A DNA stretch of 64,000 bases from NCBI RefSeq assembly GCF_000252995.1, contig NC_015761.1, positions 1,550,001 through 1,614,000 on the forward strand, given 5' to 3'. This DNA is from Salmonella bongori NCTC 12419. GTDB lineage: Bacteria > Pseudomonadota > Gammaproteobacteria > Enterobacterales > Enterobacteriaceae. Shown here piece by piece: positions 8,692-17,800 of this stretch. How positions within the stretch are numbered: the stretch's first letter is position 1; the number at the start of each line of letters is the position of its first letter. The notes under the pieces are model-generated. The model ran no database searches, was not told the origin of the DNA, and worked only from the letters and a program-made list of their open reading frames with translations. Both the position numbers and the translations under genes were made by a program.

Positions 8692-8925
8692 TTACAGGAT
8701 CGTGCCGCCTTTAGTGAACTGCTCGCGGCGCGCATCCCGGTCTTCTTTATGTTGCCTGCCATGATGTGCAATCGCCGTGCGTAAACGCTGTTGCTGCGCA
8801 TAACGATCTTCCCGGCTTAATTCAGTATCATCGCTCAGGGCGATCAGTAATTCATTCATATGGGCAATAACGCTCTCTTCAATGGCGGCATCCACGCGAG
8901 CGCTCACTTCCTCCAGGTGCGACAT
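8692..8925 (-). CDS. ydcY: YdcY family protein (DUF2526)
   Basis: A 77-residue highly charged, helical cytoplasmic protein matching the length and start (M-S-H-L-E-E-V-S-A-R-V-D-A-A) of E. coli YdcY as I remember it. It has no signal peptide or membrane segment. A strong AAGGAGAG ribosome site precedes the ATG. The function is unknown. It converges with mnaT and is divergent from srfA. Confidence 0.85.
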   Translation of the reverse strand: MSHLEEVSARVDAAIEESVIAHMNELLIALSDDTELSREDRYAQQQRLRTAIAHHGRQHKEDRDARREQFTKGGTIL

Positions 8926-9148
8926 AAACTCTCCTTCTCTTTATTCTGTAACAGCATGATTCGCCTATTATACGCGTTATTATCGCCCAATGCGGCAATT
9001 CGCCGCCGTTCTGATTTAACTTAAATCGTCAAGCGAAAACACGACGCGTAATAGACCGAGAATTCGCGCCTTTTTAGCTTTCTTCCGCCGTTTGCTTGCG
9101 TACAGACGCCGTAAAGTAGATGCGTGAAGAAGTCTAAGGGATAACAAC

Positions 9149-10480
9149 GTGGCAAAAACTCTCTTGCGCAGCGGCAATCTGGATGATTATCAGGCCGTGG
9201 GCGGCGGCGGGCAGGCCGTATTTGAATCAGCATTGCAAATTCGCGAAACGCTTCGTCTGCGTAAACAGCAGGCGATGGCCGATTGTCTGGCCATACCGCA
9301 GCTTAACGATAATGGCGAGCGGGTCGACTGGTATTCGCCGATTGAAGGCCAGGCGATAGCGTGGAAAGCGGCTGATGAAGAGACGCGTTTTCGGGCATTA
9401 CGTTACTTAGCCAGTACATTTGAAAACGCGGCCGCACTGAGCCGGAAAAGCCTGCAATCCGGCAAAACACCGTTACAGCTATTTGGTTCGCTGCTTGAAA
9501 AAGCAACGCAATTTCCCGGCGAAAATCATGTGTTTCTGGTGAACGGAAAACCGATTATTACCTTCTGGGGATTCGTTAATCTGAACGAAAACACACGCGA
9601 GGACGTCCTGGACTGCCTGCGGATAACCGAGGCGATACCCGAAATCTCTCTGGTGGAACCGGAACAGAAGCAGGAACCCGAAGAGGAACCGCTTGTGGAG
9701 GCGACATTCAACCAGGCGGATGAGCCCTTGCTGACCGCGGTTATCGAACCGCTAAAAACGCCAGAACCTGCTGCGCCGTCGATGATTGTCAGCGAGCCGG
9801 AACCCTCCTCCGCTGCCCTCCCTGTTGACCAGTGGAAACCGGCACGACGTCTGCCGCGGTGGAGCTTACCTGTTGCTGCGGTGGTTATTGCCGTTGCCGT
9901 CACGCCTTTTTTCTGGCCTCACTCCTCCGCTGAAGATCCCTCTCCTGTTCGCGCCGCACCTGTCGCTATCGCGAAAACCAGGGTTAACCCGTTGCCGGAG
10001 TTGATGGCGCATTTACCATTGCATCGCGCTGATGTGACGCCCGCCGTCAAAGCAGCGCCACAGCCGGAAGCGTCTGTTGTTATTGCCGCGATCCCAAAAG
10101 ATACGCTGGTAATGGATGGTACGCAGATGAAACTTGGCACTACGCGATTTTTAAATGGTAACTGGCGAGTCAGCCTGGATGTCAAAGATCCGATTACTGG
10201 CAAGCCGCCCTCTCTACGCTATCAGATTCAAAATAATAAAGGTACCGCGCGCGTAGTACATGGCGATAACGTGATTTGCCGGGCGGAGATTTTCTCTGGC
10301 CTGCATCAAACGGGTGAACTGATGATAAAAAGTCGCGGTAATGCGCGTTGCACCGATGGTTCACGTTATCCGATGCCGGAAATTACCTGTGAAGCGGGCG
10401 CAAATGACGTTGCAACCTGTACTGCCCGTTATGACGACCACGCGGAGATTCCGTTGACGTTTAAAAAGATAGGTGCCTGA
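9149..10480 (+). CDS. srfA: SrfA, membrane-anchored component of the SrfABC virulence-associated system
   Basis: A 443-residue protein starting at a GTG codon with AAGGGAT eight bases upstream. The N-terminal cytoplasmic part (about 1-165) contains a conserved-looking core N-G-K-P-I-I-T-F-W-G-F (132-142). A Pro/Glu-rich linker (about 168-225) follows, then one predicted membrane segment at about 239-257 and a C-terminal domain of about 185 residues with four Cys, presumably periplasmic. The gene is first in srfABC, an operon named for activation by the SPI-2 regulator SsrB in Salmonella. In Xenorhabdus SrfABC proteins are described as toxic to animal cells. The molecular role is unknown. The stop codon lies 4 bases before the srfB ATG. 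Confidence 0.88.
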   Translation: MAKTLLRSGNLDDYQAVGGGGQAVFESALQIRETLRLRKQQAMADCLAIPQLNDNGERVDWYSPIEGQAIAWKAADEETRFRALRYLASTFENAAALSRKSLQSGKTPLQLFGSLLEKATQFPGENHVFLVNGKPIITFWGFVNLNENTREDVLDCLRITEAIPEISLVEPEQKQEPEEEPLVEATFNQADEPLLTAVIEPLKTPEPAAPSMIVSEPEPSSAALPVDQWKPARRLPRWSLPVAAVVIAVAVTPFFWPHSSAEDPSPVRAAPVAIAKTRVNPLPELMAHLPLHRADVTPAVKAAPQPEASVVIAAIPKDTLVMDGTQMKLGTTRFLNGNWRVSLDVKDPITGKPPSLRYQIQNNKGTARVVHGDNVICRAEIFSGLHQTGELMIKSRGNARCTDGSRYPMPEITCEAGANDVATCTARYDDHAEIPLTFKKIGA

Positions 10481-10484
10481 TTTT

Positions 10485-13466
10485 ATGTTGGTCAATCTGT
10501 GTGATTACAAACAGAGCGTCACGCTCATTGCGAACAGCGGCGTCCAGTTCCTTGATTTTGGCTTAACACCGCAAGAATCTGCCCACTACGGGCGCTTTGT
10601 GCGCAAAACAGCAAATGGTCCGCTACTGCGCCTCAATTTTGATTTGACCAGCGGGCGCTACACGTTGCCCGGACGCGCAGGCGGACAGTCTGAAGTCGTG
10701 AAACCGGAAAGTACCCAGGCGCTGCATTATTCGTTAGATGTGCTGGACGGGATCTGGCTTCCCCTGCCGTTCCTGCGCTTTAATCCGCCGCGTACCTTTA
10801 TCGAAGGGCCTGATAACTGGGCACGCATTCAGGTACGTAAACTCAAAAAAACCGATAGCGCCGGAAACACGCACCGAATCACCCTCGCCTTCGACAGTCA
10901 GCTGGCAAAAAACAGGCCACCGGCATTAGCGCCTTGTGAAAACGATTTGCTTAACGGCACACGTTTTGCGCTTGCCTGGCGTGATGATGAAGTTGCCGAT
11001 TTTCTGGATCAGACATGGATTGACGGCTGGCTGCGCGAGGTGTTTCTTCAGTATGCCACCCAGGTGGAAAACCGCCCGGAGCAGGCCATTCAACAAGCGC
11101 TGCGTAGTTTTGAGTATCAGGCGCACTGGCTGAATCTCCTGACACTGCTAGGCGAACAGCTTACGGTGCCGGAAGTGAAGTTTGTGACACATACCTTAAG
11201 CACGCCTGCGATCCCGGTCGATTTGATTCTGGATGTCGGCAACACGCATACCTGCGGCGTGCTGATCGAGGATCATGGCAATGCGAATGACGGATTACGC
11301 CAGACGGCAGAGCTTCAGGTGCGTTCTTTAAGCAAACCGCAGTATCTGAACGATCCTTTATTTACCAGCCGGGTGGAATTCTCCGAGGCGCGTTTTGGTA
11401 AACAACACTTTTCTGTTGAAAGCGGACGGGACGACGCCTTTGTCTGGCCTTCCATTGTACGTGTGGGCGACGAGGCTCGCTTGCTTGCTATGCAGCGTCT
11501 GGGAACCGAAGGCAGTAGTGGTATCTCCAGTCCGCGCCGTTACTTATGGGATGAAACGCCCGCCTTGCAGGACTGGCGCTTTAGCCAGATGAACGGTAAA
11601 ACGCAGCGCGAACCGCTTGCTACCGCGTTTCCGTTGATGAATCTTATGAATGACGACGGGCAGCCGTTATTCAGCCTGCCGCATGAGGAGAGATTGCCGG
11701 TTTTTTCACCGCAATACAGCCGCAGCACCGTGATGACGCATATGCTGTGCGAAATTCTGGCCCAGGCGCTGGGGCAAATTAACAGCGTCGCCACCCGGCT
11801 GCGACTCGGCTTTCCCGCTTCGCCACGCCAGCTTAGAACGTTGATTTTAACGCTACCTTCCGCCATGCCGAAACAGGAGCGAGAAATTTTCCGCCAGCGA
11901 ATGTTTGAAGCGTTGGCGCTGGTCTGGAAAGCCATGGGCTGGCACCCGCAGGACGAAGATTTTACCACGCCTAAGCAACGCGAAAAAAGCGTGGTTCCGG
12001 TACCGGAAATACAGATGGAGTGGGACGAAGCCAGTTGTGGCCAACTGGTATGGCTTTATAACGAAGCCGTTTCGCATTATGCCGGACGTACCGAAGCCTT
12101 TTTCAACGCGCAGGCCAGGCCGGATCGCCAGTCTGAACCCGGCGTTGGCCCCAGACGCGATCTGCGCGTGGCATCGATTGATATTGGCGGCGGCACAACG
12201 GATATGGCCATCGTTCACTATCAGTTGGATGATGGTGTGGGAGCTAATGTTAAAATTACGCCTCACCTGCTGTTCCGCGAGGGTTTTAAAGTCGCCGGGG
12301 ATGATCTGCTATTGGATATCATTCAGCGTTGCGTGCTTACTTCCCTGCAAACGGCGCTGCAACAGGCAGGCGTTACCGATGCCGCCGCCCTGCTGGCCAC
12401 TTTATTTGGCGATTCAGGACGCATGGATACCCAGGCGATTTTACGCCAGCAAACGGCGCTGCAATTATTTATGCCGCTGGGCCATGCAGTACTTTCCGCC
12501 TGGGAACAAAGCGACATTAACGATCCGTTTGCCGGTTTACATGCAACGTTTGGCGACCTGCTGTCCAGTCGTCCAACGTGTAACGTGATGAATTATATTC
12601 AGCAGGCGATCGATCATGCCTTACCATCAGGATCGCCCGCCTTTGACGTGCTCAATGTGCCACTGCAAATTCAGTTTAGCCAGCTTCAGGAGGCACTGCT
12701 GGCCGGACAGTTTACGTTGACGACGCCGCTCCACGCGGTCTGCGAGGCCATTTCCCATTACCACTGCGATATCTTGCTGGTAACGGGAAGGCCTGCCTGT
12801 TTACCCGGCGTGCAGGCGCTGATTCGACACTTACAGCCGGTACCCGTTAGTCGCATTGTCTGGATGGATAAATATCGGGTACATGAGTGGTATCCCTTTA
12901 ATCAACAAGGGCGTATCGGTAACCCCAAATCCACTGCCGCGGTAGGCGCGATGCTATGCAGCCTGGCGCTGGATTTACGTTTACCACGCTTTAACTTTAA
13001 AGCAGCTGATATCGGCGCATACTCGACTGTGCGTTATCTCGGCGTACTGGATAATACTGTCAATACGCTTCGCGATGAAAATATCTGGTATCACGAGATT
13101 GATCTGGATAAACCCGGCGCAACTCTGGACGCTCGCCTGCATTTTCCACTGCGGGGCAACGTGACGTTGGGCTTTCGTCAGTTGGCCAACAGCCGCTGGC
13201 CAGCCACCCCGCTCTACACCCTGAGCATTAATTCCGCCGAACTGGCAAAAACCATCGCTGGCGACGGCGTACTGAATGTCCGACTGAAATTACGCAGCAG
13301 TAGTAAAGATAGCGCTCCGGAATCTTTTATATTACGTGATGCCTGGCTCCAGGACGGGACGCCGATCGCCGCCGATGCGTTGACGTTAAAATTGAATACG
13401 CTGGCTGACCGTCGCCATAGCGGTAGCCACTACTGGATAGATAGCGGGAGTGTATATCTGAAATGA
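10485..13466 (+). CDS. srfB: SrfB, actin/Hsp70-like ATPase-fold protein
   Basis: A large protein of 993 residues. It carries an actin/Hsp70-superfamily signature in three parts: a phosphate-1-like L-D-V-G-N-T-H-T at about 248, a clear phosphate-2 motif I-D-I-G-G-G-T-T-D-M at about 564, and an adenosine-type L-L-V-T-G-R-P-A-C-L-P-G at about 765. An N-terminal region of about 240 residues and a C-terminal beta-rich region flank it. ATP binding is therefore likely; the client is unknown. I chose ATG 10485, which has AGGTG nine bases upstream. A GTG at 10473 overlapping srfA is the alternative. The end overlaps srfC by ATGA, so translation is coupled. Confidence 0.9.
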   Translation: MLVNLCDYKQSVTLIANSGVQFLDFGLTPQESAHYGRFVRKTANGPLLRLNFDLTSGRYTLPGRAGGQSEVVKPESTQALHYSLDVLDGIWLPLPFLRFNPPRTFIEGPDNWARIQVRKLKKTDSAGNTHRITLAFDSQLAKNRPPALAPCENDLLNGTRFALAWRDDEVADFLDQTWIDGWLREVFLQYATQVENRPEQAIQQALRSFEYQAHWLNLLTLLGEQLTVPEVKFVTHTLSTPAIPVDLILDVGNTHTCGVLIEDHGNANDGLRQTAELQVRSLSKPQYLNDPLFTSRVEFSEARFGKQHFSVESGRDDAFVWPSIVRVGDEARLLAMQRLGTEGSSGISSPRRYLWDETPALQDWRFSQMNGKTQREPLATAFPLMNLMNDDGQPLFSLPHEERLPVFSPQYSRSTVMTHMLCEILAQALGQINSVATRLRLGFPASPRQLRTLILTLPSAMPKQEREIFRQRMFEALALVWKAMGWHPQDEDFTTPKQREKSVVPVPEIQMEWDEASCGQLVWLYNEAVSHYAGRTEAFFNAQARPDRQSEPGVGPRRDLRVASIDIGGGTTDMAIVHYQLDDGVGANVKITPHLLFREGFKVAGDDLLLDIIQRCVLTSLQTALQQAGVTDAAALLATLFGDSGRMDTQAILRQQTALQLFMPLGHAVLSAWEQSDINDPFAGLHATFGDLLSSRPTCNVMNYIQQAIDHALPSGSPAFDVLNVPLQIQFSQLQEALLAGQFTLTTPLHAVCEAISHYHCDILLVTGRPACLPGVQALIRHLQPVPVSRIVWMDKYRVHEWYPFNQQGRIGNPKSTAAVGAMLCSLALDLRLPRFNFKAADIGAYSTVRYLGVLDNTVNTLRDENIWYHEIDLDKPGATLDARLHFPLRGNVTLGFRQLANSRWPATPLYTLSINSAELAKTIAGDGVLNVRLKLRSSSKDSAPESFILRDAWLQDGTPIAADALTLKLNTLADRRHSGSHYWIDSGSVYLK

Positions 13467-15607
13467 CAACGCCATTAAACACTACCCAGGCGGTTATCGA
13501 GTGGGTTAATCACACGCGTCGTTACGCAACGCGGCTGGATGACGAAGCTGATGCGTTGCTGACACAGCTTACTCTTGCCGCGGCGGATCAGTCGGCGCTC
13601 AATGCCGCCTGTACATCGCATGGCTGCGTCGGTCTGTATGGGCATTCCCAATCTGCAAAAGCACATCTGTTAACGACGCTATGCGGTAATGAGCATGGCA
13701 AGCTGGAAATTATTACACCAGACCGTCATTATGATTATTTTAACCATCTCAACCCCGGTCATGCACCCGCGAATATGGCCATTCGCTTTACGCGCAACGT
13801 CTGTTCAGATGACAGCGACTGGCCGTTACGCCTGCGCTTACTCACTGAAGCAGAACTGGTACAGGTCTTTATCGCCCGAACCTGTTCTTCCCCCGATTAT
13901 CGCCAGGTTGAAAACTCCATTATTCTGTCGCGCCTGGAAAAATGGCAATCGCTCCGACAACCGCAGCCCGTCCCTGGCGTTACCGCTGAAGAGGTGGCGG
14001 TCATAGCTCGTTTCTGGCGTTCCTGTCTCCCTTTCGCCAGACAGCATATTGATGATGCGACATGGCAACGCTTTGCCTCTCTCTTACCTGCGTTGGATCT
14101 CACGACACGGGCGCACGCCTGGTCATTACTGTGGGGAGAACAGCCGGAAATTACACAGCAATGGCTGGCGCTGGCGCATACATTGCAACAAACCGGTCAT
14201 GCACAGGAACTGGCAGCGCCGCTCAGCCTGCTGGTTGATCATTTTGGTTTACCAACGGAAAACTTCCTGGTGCAAACGGCACTGAGCGTCAGCAATACAC
14301 AAAGCGATGTAGTGGTACATCCTGTTAAGCAGGGGCGCCTGCTCAATGCGGTTAGTCTTTCACTCGATTCGCTGGCGTTACTCACCTGCGAGCTGGTGCT
14401 GACGGTGGAAAACAGCGCGCTGGATAACGTTGATCTACTGGATATTCCGGCTGCGCCAGATGATCATCCTCATCCGTTATGGCGGGCGAAATTAGGCTGG
14501 ATGTTGGCCCATTACCGCCAACAGATGCAGCCGGATGTTCTGGTGATCTGTAATGCTCTGGCGTCACGCTCACAAACATCCACCGCCGCCCGTCACTTGC
14601 TGAAGTGGGTTAACGCCACCCAGCCGCAACGTGAATCGGCGCTACCCGGCCTTGTCTGGGCAATTACCCCACAGGATTCCCGTTTTGCCACCCGGCAGAA
14701 TCTGGACGAAGCCGTTCAGCAGTTGATGGGCAAACCTGGCGTGCATTGGGGAACATTGCAGGCGCTGGATAAACACAGTATGCAGCGTCTGGTGGAGTGG
14801 CTATCGCAGGCGACATCGGCGCCACAACGACAGGCGCGTTTACAGGCGTTACGCGAACAACTGCGACGCCATGTGCGCACTCTATTACCTGGGCTTAATG
14901 ATGAGCCACTACCGGTTGAAACCGTAATCCGTCGTCTTCAGGCCCAGGCTGCCAGACATGGCGACCTGCTGGCCGGACTGCTACCGCCAGCCCAGTGTTT
15001 TGAAGCGCTGCTATGCACCCAACAGCCGCGAGAAGAACAGGTCAGTGGTTTATTTAATGACATTATCGATCTCTTTACCGATGAACCGGCGCGCCCCACC
15101 GCGTCAGAAGGTCGCAACACGGGTTATCAGGCACACAAAATGTGGATCAATTATCTGCGACAGTGGGCCCGATGCGAGGATAATGCACAGCGCCTGGGGC
15201 TGGAATCACCGTTGCTTAACGCCGTGGTGGATATTTTAATTACCGCCAGCTATCGCCTCGGTTTACCCCAACAGCTACAAAAAATTATGCAATGTGAGAA
15301 CGTGAGCGGCGCGCAACTTCATGCGCTAATCGGTAACTTCATCGCCTGGCTTGGCTACGCCAGTGTCAAAGAAGTACACCGCCCGTCCAGCCGCATTCAG
15401 AAAGGCACAGCTATTTTCGCCGCCACGCCACACTCAACGATGCAGCGATTAACAAAGCTGGATGAACAGCCCGTTCACGCCGCCAGCCGTTATGTCTACG
15501 ACTGGCTGGTTGCGCTATATACCCTGGCAAATGACAACACGGGATACCGCCATCCGCAGGACGTCACAGATGTGGACAGAGAACAGTTGATTGCCCTGAT
15601 AGACTGA
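13463..15607 (+). CDS. srfC: SrfC, P-loop/dynamin-like putative virulence protein
   Basis: A 714-residue protein, third gene of srfABC, starting within the srfB stop (ATGA overlap). Near residue 52 is a P-loop-like segment G-L-Y-G-H-S-Q-S-A-K-A-H-L-L. The invariant Gly of GK[S/T] is replaced by Ala and the following Ser/Thr by Ala, so nucleotide binding may be altered. A switch-like L-L-D-I-P-A-A-P-D follows near residue 330, where dynamin-type GTPases have D-T-P-G. The remainder is mostly helical. SrfC is usually classed as a putative virulence factor of unknown function. I infer a regulatory or remodelling partner for SrfB rather than an active GTPase. Confidence 0.87.
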   Translation: MTTPLNTTQAVIEWVNHTRRYATRLDDEADALLTQLTLAAADQSALNAACTSHGCVGLYGHSQSAKAHLLTTLCGNEHGKLEIITPDRHYDYFNHLNPGHAPANMAIRFTRNVCSDDSDWPLRLRLLTEAELVQVFIARTCSSPDYRQVENSIILSRLEKWQSLRQPQPVPGVTAEEVAVIARFWRSCLPFARQHIDDATWQRFASLLPALDLTTRAHAWSLLWGEQPEITQQWLALAHTLQQTGHAQELAAPLSLLVDHFGLPTENFLVQTALSVSNTQSDVVVHPVKQGRLLNAVSLSLDSLALLTCELVLTVENSALDNVDLLDIPAAPDDHPHPLWRAKLGWMLAHYRQQMQPDVLVICNALASRSQTSTAARHLLKWVNATQPQRESALPGLVWAITPQDSRFATRQNLDEAVQQLMGKPGVHWGTLQALDKHSMQRLVEWLSQATSAPQRQARLQALREQLRRHVRTLLPGLNDEPLPVETVIRRLQAQAARHGDLLAGLLPPAQCFEALLCTQQPREEQVSGLFNDIIDLFTDEPARPTASEGRNTGYQAHKMWINYLRQWARCEDNAQRLGLESPLLNAVVDILITASYRLGLPQQLQKIMQCENVSGAQLHALIGNFIAWLGYASVKEVHRPSSRIQKGTAIFAATPHSTMQRLTKLDEQPVHAASRYVYDWLVALYTLANDNTGYRHPQDVTDVDREQLIALID

Positions 15608-15653
15608 TTTGGCACAAAACCCATGCCCGGTAACATTTATCGGGCTGGCTATG

Positions 15654-15827
15654 TCAGAAAAGCGAAAACAGCAATGCCACAGGGAAGCTCATCGGCCAGG
15701 TGGCACCCACCAAAAAAGCGCTCAGAAAGCGAATCCGTTTTTTATCATGAGTCAAAAACCAGGTGATGATAAATGCTATTACTGCCATGACGGCATAAAA
15801 AACTAACATCTTTTGATAGAGGGACAT
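15654..15827 (-). CDS. ortT: Orphan toxin OrtT (GhoT/OrtT family)
   Basis: A 57-residue membrane peptide with two hydrophobic segments (about residues 7-24 and 35-55) separated by a basic stretch H-D-K-K-R-I-R. The sequence M-S-L-Y-Q-K-M-L-V-F-Y-A-V-M-A is nearly that of E. coli OrtT (YdcX), a GhoT-like toxin that damages the inner membrane and is reported to act under stringent-response stress without a partner antitoxin. The family length of 57 fixes the start at 15827, although the ribosome site is weak. It converges with srfC, and an FNR-like box lies upstream. Confidence 0.88.
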   Translation of the reverse strand: MSLYQKMLVFYAVMAVIAFIITWFLTHDKKRIRFLSAFLVGATWPMSFPVALLFSLF

Positions 15828-15880
15828 TTCAGGCATCCGCGCCAGCCAGAGGAAAAAACGCGCGCAATATGCTCTTTTTT

Positions 15881-15894
15881 TTGACACACATCAA
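15881..15894. promoter_or_regulatory. FNR-like box between ortT and the yncL unit
   Basis: TTGACACACATCAA matches the FNR consensus TTGAT-N4-ATCAA in 9 of 10 conserved positions. It sits 54 bases upstream of ortT and 12 bases upstream of the 40-codon ORF. Its placement relative to transcription starts is unknown, so which gene it controls, and in which sense, cannot be said. Confidence 0.5.
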
Positions 15895-15905
15895 GGTTTA
15901 TCCGC

Positions 15906-16028
15906 ATGAACAGCAAAACGTTCTTAATCTACAGCCCCGCTCACAGAATGACGTGTTTAAGTATTATTGCGGATCTTACCAACCCGTACTATACCCATAG
16001 GGGTTATGATGAAAGGTGGCAAAAATGA
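15906..16028 (+). CDS. Possible 40-residue protein translationally coupled to yncL
   Basis: The ORF begins ATG with AAGG nine bases upstream and encodes 40 residues. They start M-N-S-K-T-F-L-I-Y-S-P-A-H-R-M-T and end T-H-R-G-Y-D-E-R-W-Q-K. Its stop codon overlaps the yncL start in the form ATGA, the classical arrangement for translational coupling. No membrane segment or known motif is visible. I do not recognise it; it may be a leader peptide controlling yncL or a genuine small protein. Confidence 0.4.
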   Translation: MNSKTFLIYSPAHRMTCLSIIADLTNPYYTHRGYDERWQK

Positions 16029-16120
16029 ATGTTTCCAGTAAAACCGTAGTGCTGATTAATGTCTTTGCTGCTGCAGGACTTTTGGGGCTGATCTCACTGA
16101 GATTCGGCTGGTTTGCTTGA
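16025..16120 (+). CDS. yncL: Small inner-membrane protein YncL, 31 residues
   Basis: A 31-residue single-span protein, M-N-V-S-S-K-T-V-V-L-I-N-V-F-A-A, ending R-F-G-W-F-A. It differs only slightly from E. coli YncL, a stress-induced small membrane protein of unknown function. The ribosome site AAAGGTGG lies five bases before the ATG. The ATG overlaps the stop of the upstream 40-codon ORF. Confidence 0.85.
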   Translation: MNVSSKTVVLINVFAAAGLLGLISLRFGWFA

Positions 16121-16223
16121 TGTATTCAACCTTGAGTACTTGCTGCGCATGTTGACGGAGAGGTATCCCTCTCCGCCGACACCCGCTTATTTTTCCACGA
16201 TTTTTCTGAACAGTAAATGGTCC

Positions 16224-17648
16224 TTAATGCTTGACCATGATATGGCGGACAATGGTGTAGTCTTCCAGACCATACAGTGACATATCCTTACCGTATCCTG
16301 ACTGTTTCTGCCCGCCATGCGGCATCTCGCTAACTAACATAAAATGGGTGTTAATCCAGGTACAGCCATACTGCAATCTGGCGCTAAACCGGTGCGCCCG
16401 TCCAACGTTTTGAGTCCAGACGGAAGAAGCCAGACCATAGCGAGAATCGTTGGCCCACGCCAGAACTTGTTCTTCATCATCAAAGACAGTGATACTGACC
16501 ACCGGGCCAAAGACCTCACGCTGTACGATAGCGTCTTCCTGTTTCGCGCCAGCCAGTAACGTTGGGGCGAAATAGTAACCGTTACCTTCCACTTTATTTC
16601 CGCCGGTAATCACGCGTATATGGCTGAGCGCCTTCGCCTCTTCCACTGCCGTTGTGACTCGCGCAAGATGCGCCAGCGAACTTAGCGGCCCCAACTCTGT
16701 TGATTCATCCTCCGGCGCGCCCATTTTCAGGCTGCTTACCGCCGCCCCCAGTTTTTCGACTAACGCGTCGTAGATACCGCGTTGCGCATAAATACGGCAC
16801 GCCGCAGTACAATCCTGCCCGGCATTATAGAAACCGAATGTCCGGACGCCCTGGGCGACGGCATCCAGATCGGCATCCTCAAATACAATAACTGGCGCTT
16901 TACCGCCGAGTTCCATATGCGTGCGTTTTATCGCTGGCGCGGTATGACGCAGAATATGCTCTCCGGTAGCGATAGAGCCAGTTAAAGAGACCATGCGTAC
17001 TTTTTCATGTCCGGTTAATACATCGCCAACAGTTTGCCCCCGTCCGAACAGGACATTGAGTACCCCTGGAGGGAAAATATCCTTCGCCAGCGCGGCGAGT
17101 TTAAGCGCCGTTAGCGGCGTAATTTCGGAAGGCTTAATCACTACGCAGTTGCCTGCCGCCAGTGCGGGCGCCAGTTTCCATGCCGCCATCATGAGTGGAT
17201 AGTTCCACGGCGCGATAGAAGCCACTACACCAACAGGATCCCGGCGGATCATTGATGTATGTCCTTCCAGATATTCGCCTGCCGCCAGTCCATTCAAACA
17301 ACGTGCGGCACCCGCAAAAAAACGAAAGACATCGACAATTGCAGGAATTTCATCATTGACTACGCAGTGCAAGGGTTTGCCGCAGTTTTGAGACTCCAGT
17401 CTGGCGAACGCCTGGGCGTTTTGCTCGATACTTTGCGCCAGTTTTAACAGACATTCCGCGCGTACTTTGGGGGACGTTTGCCCCCATTCGGTAAACGCGT
17501 TATTTGCAGCCAGCACAGCGGCATCAACCTGTGCGGGCGACGCCTCCGCAATCTCAAGGATGATTTCGCCGGTTGCCGGGTTATAAACGGACTGCTTTTC
17601 TCCCTCGCCGTCCACCAACACGCCATTAATCAGTAATTGATGTTGCAT
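16224..17648 (-). CDS. patD: Gamma-aminobutyraldehyde dehydrogenase PatD
   Basis: A 474-residue NAD-dependent aldehyde dehydrogenase, the E. coli PatD (YdcW) length. It oxidises 4-aminobutyraldehyde from putrescine to GABA in the cytoplasm. Visible motifs are F-T-G-S-type nucleotide binding (V-S-L-T-G-S-I-A-T-G), the general-base segment M-E-L-G-G-K-A-P-V-I-V (Glu near 246) and the catalytic cysteine in N-A-G-Q-D-C-T-A-A-C-R (near 280). In E. coli it follows the ydcSTUV transporter; here no such genes precede it, and it stands alone downstream of ydcR on the same strand. GGGTAAA precedes the ATG. Confidence 0.93.
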   Translation of the reverse strand: MQHQLLINGVLVDGEGEKQSVYNPATGEIILEIAEASPAQVDAAVLAANNAFTEWGQTSPKVRAECLLKLAQSIEQNAQAFARLESQNCGKPLHCVVNDEIPAIVDVFRFFAGAARCLNGLAAGEYLEGHTSMIRRDPVGVVASIAPWNYPLMMAAWKLAPALAAGNCVVIKPSEITPLTALKLAALAKDIFPPGVLNVLFGRGQTVGDVLTGHEKVRMVSLTGSIATGEHILRHTAPAIKRTHMELGGKAPVIVFEDADLDAVAQGVRTFGFYNAGQDCTAACRIYAQRGIYDALVEKLGAAVSSLKMGAPEDESTELGPLSSLAHLARVTTAVEEAKALSHIRVITGGNKVEGNGYYFAPTLLAGAKQEDAIVQREVFGPVVSITVFDDEEQVLAWANDSRYGLASSVWTQNVGRAHRFSARLQYGCTWINTHFMLVSEMPHGGQKQSGYGKDMSLYGLEDYTIVRHIMVKH

Positions 17649-17800
17649 AGCATTTACCCATATCGTCGTTAATCATTTTTCCGGCGAAAAGGCCGCCGCT
17701 TTCCTAAAAATAGACGGCACACCAACGGCGCACCCGGTGCGGTGGGGAAATTTAGTCAGGTTGTGAGCTAACCCGCATTACACCTGCTACGGTAAGATTT

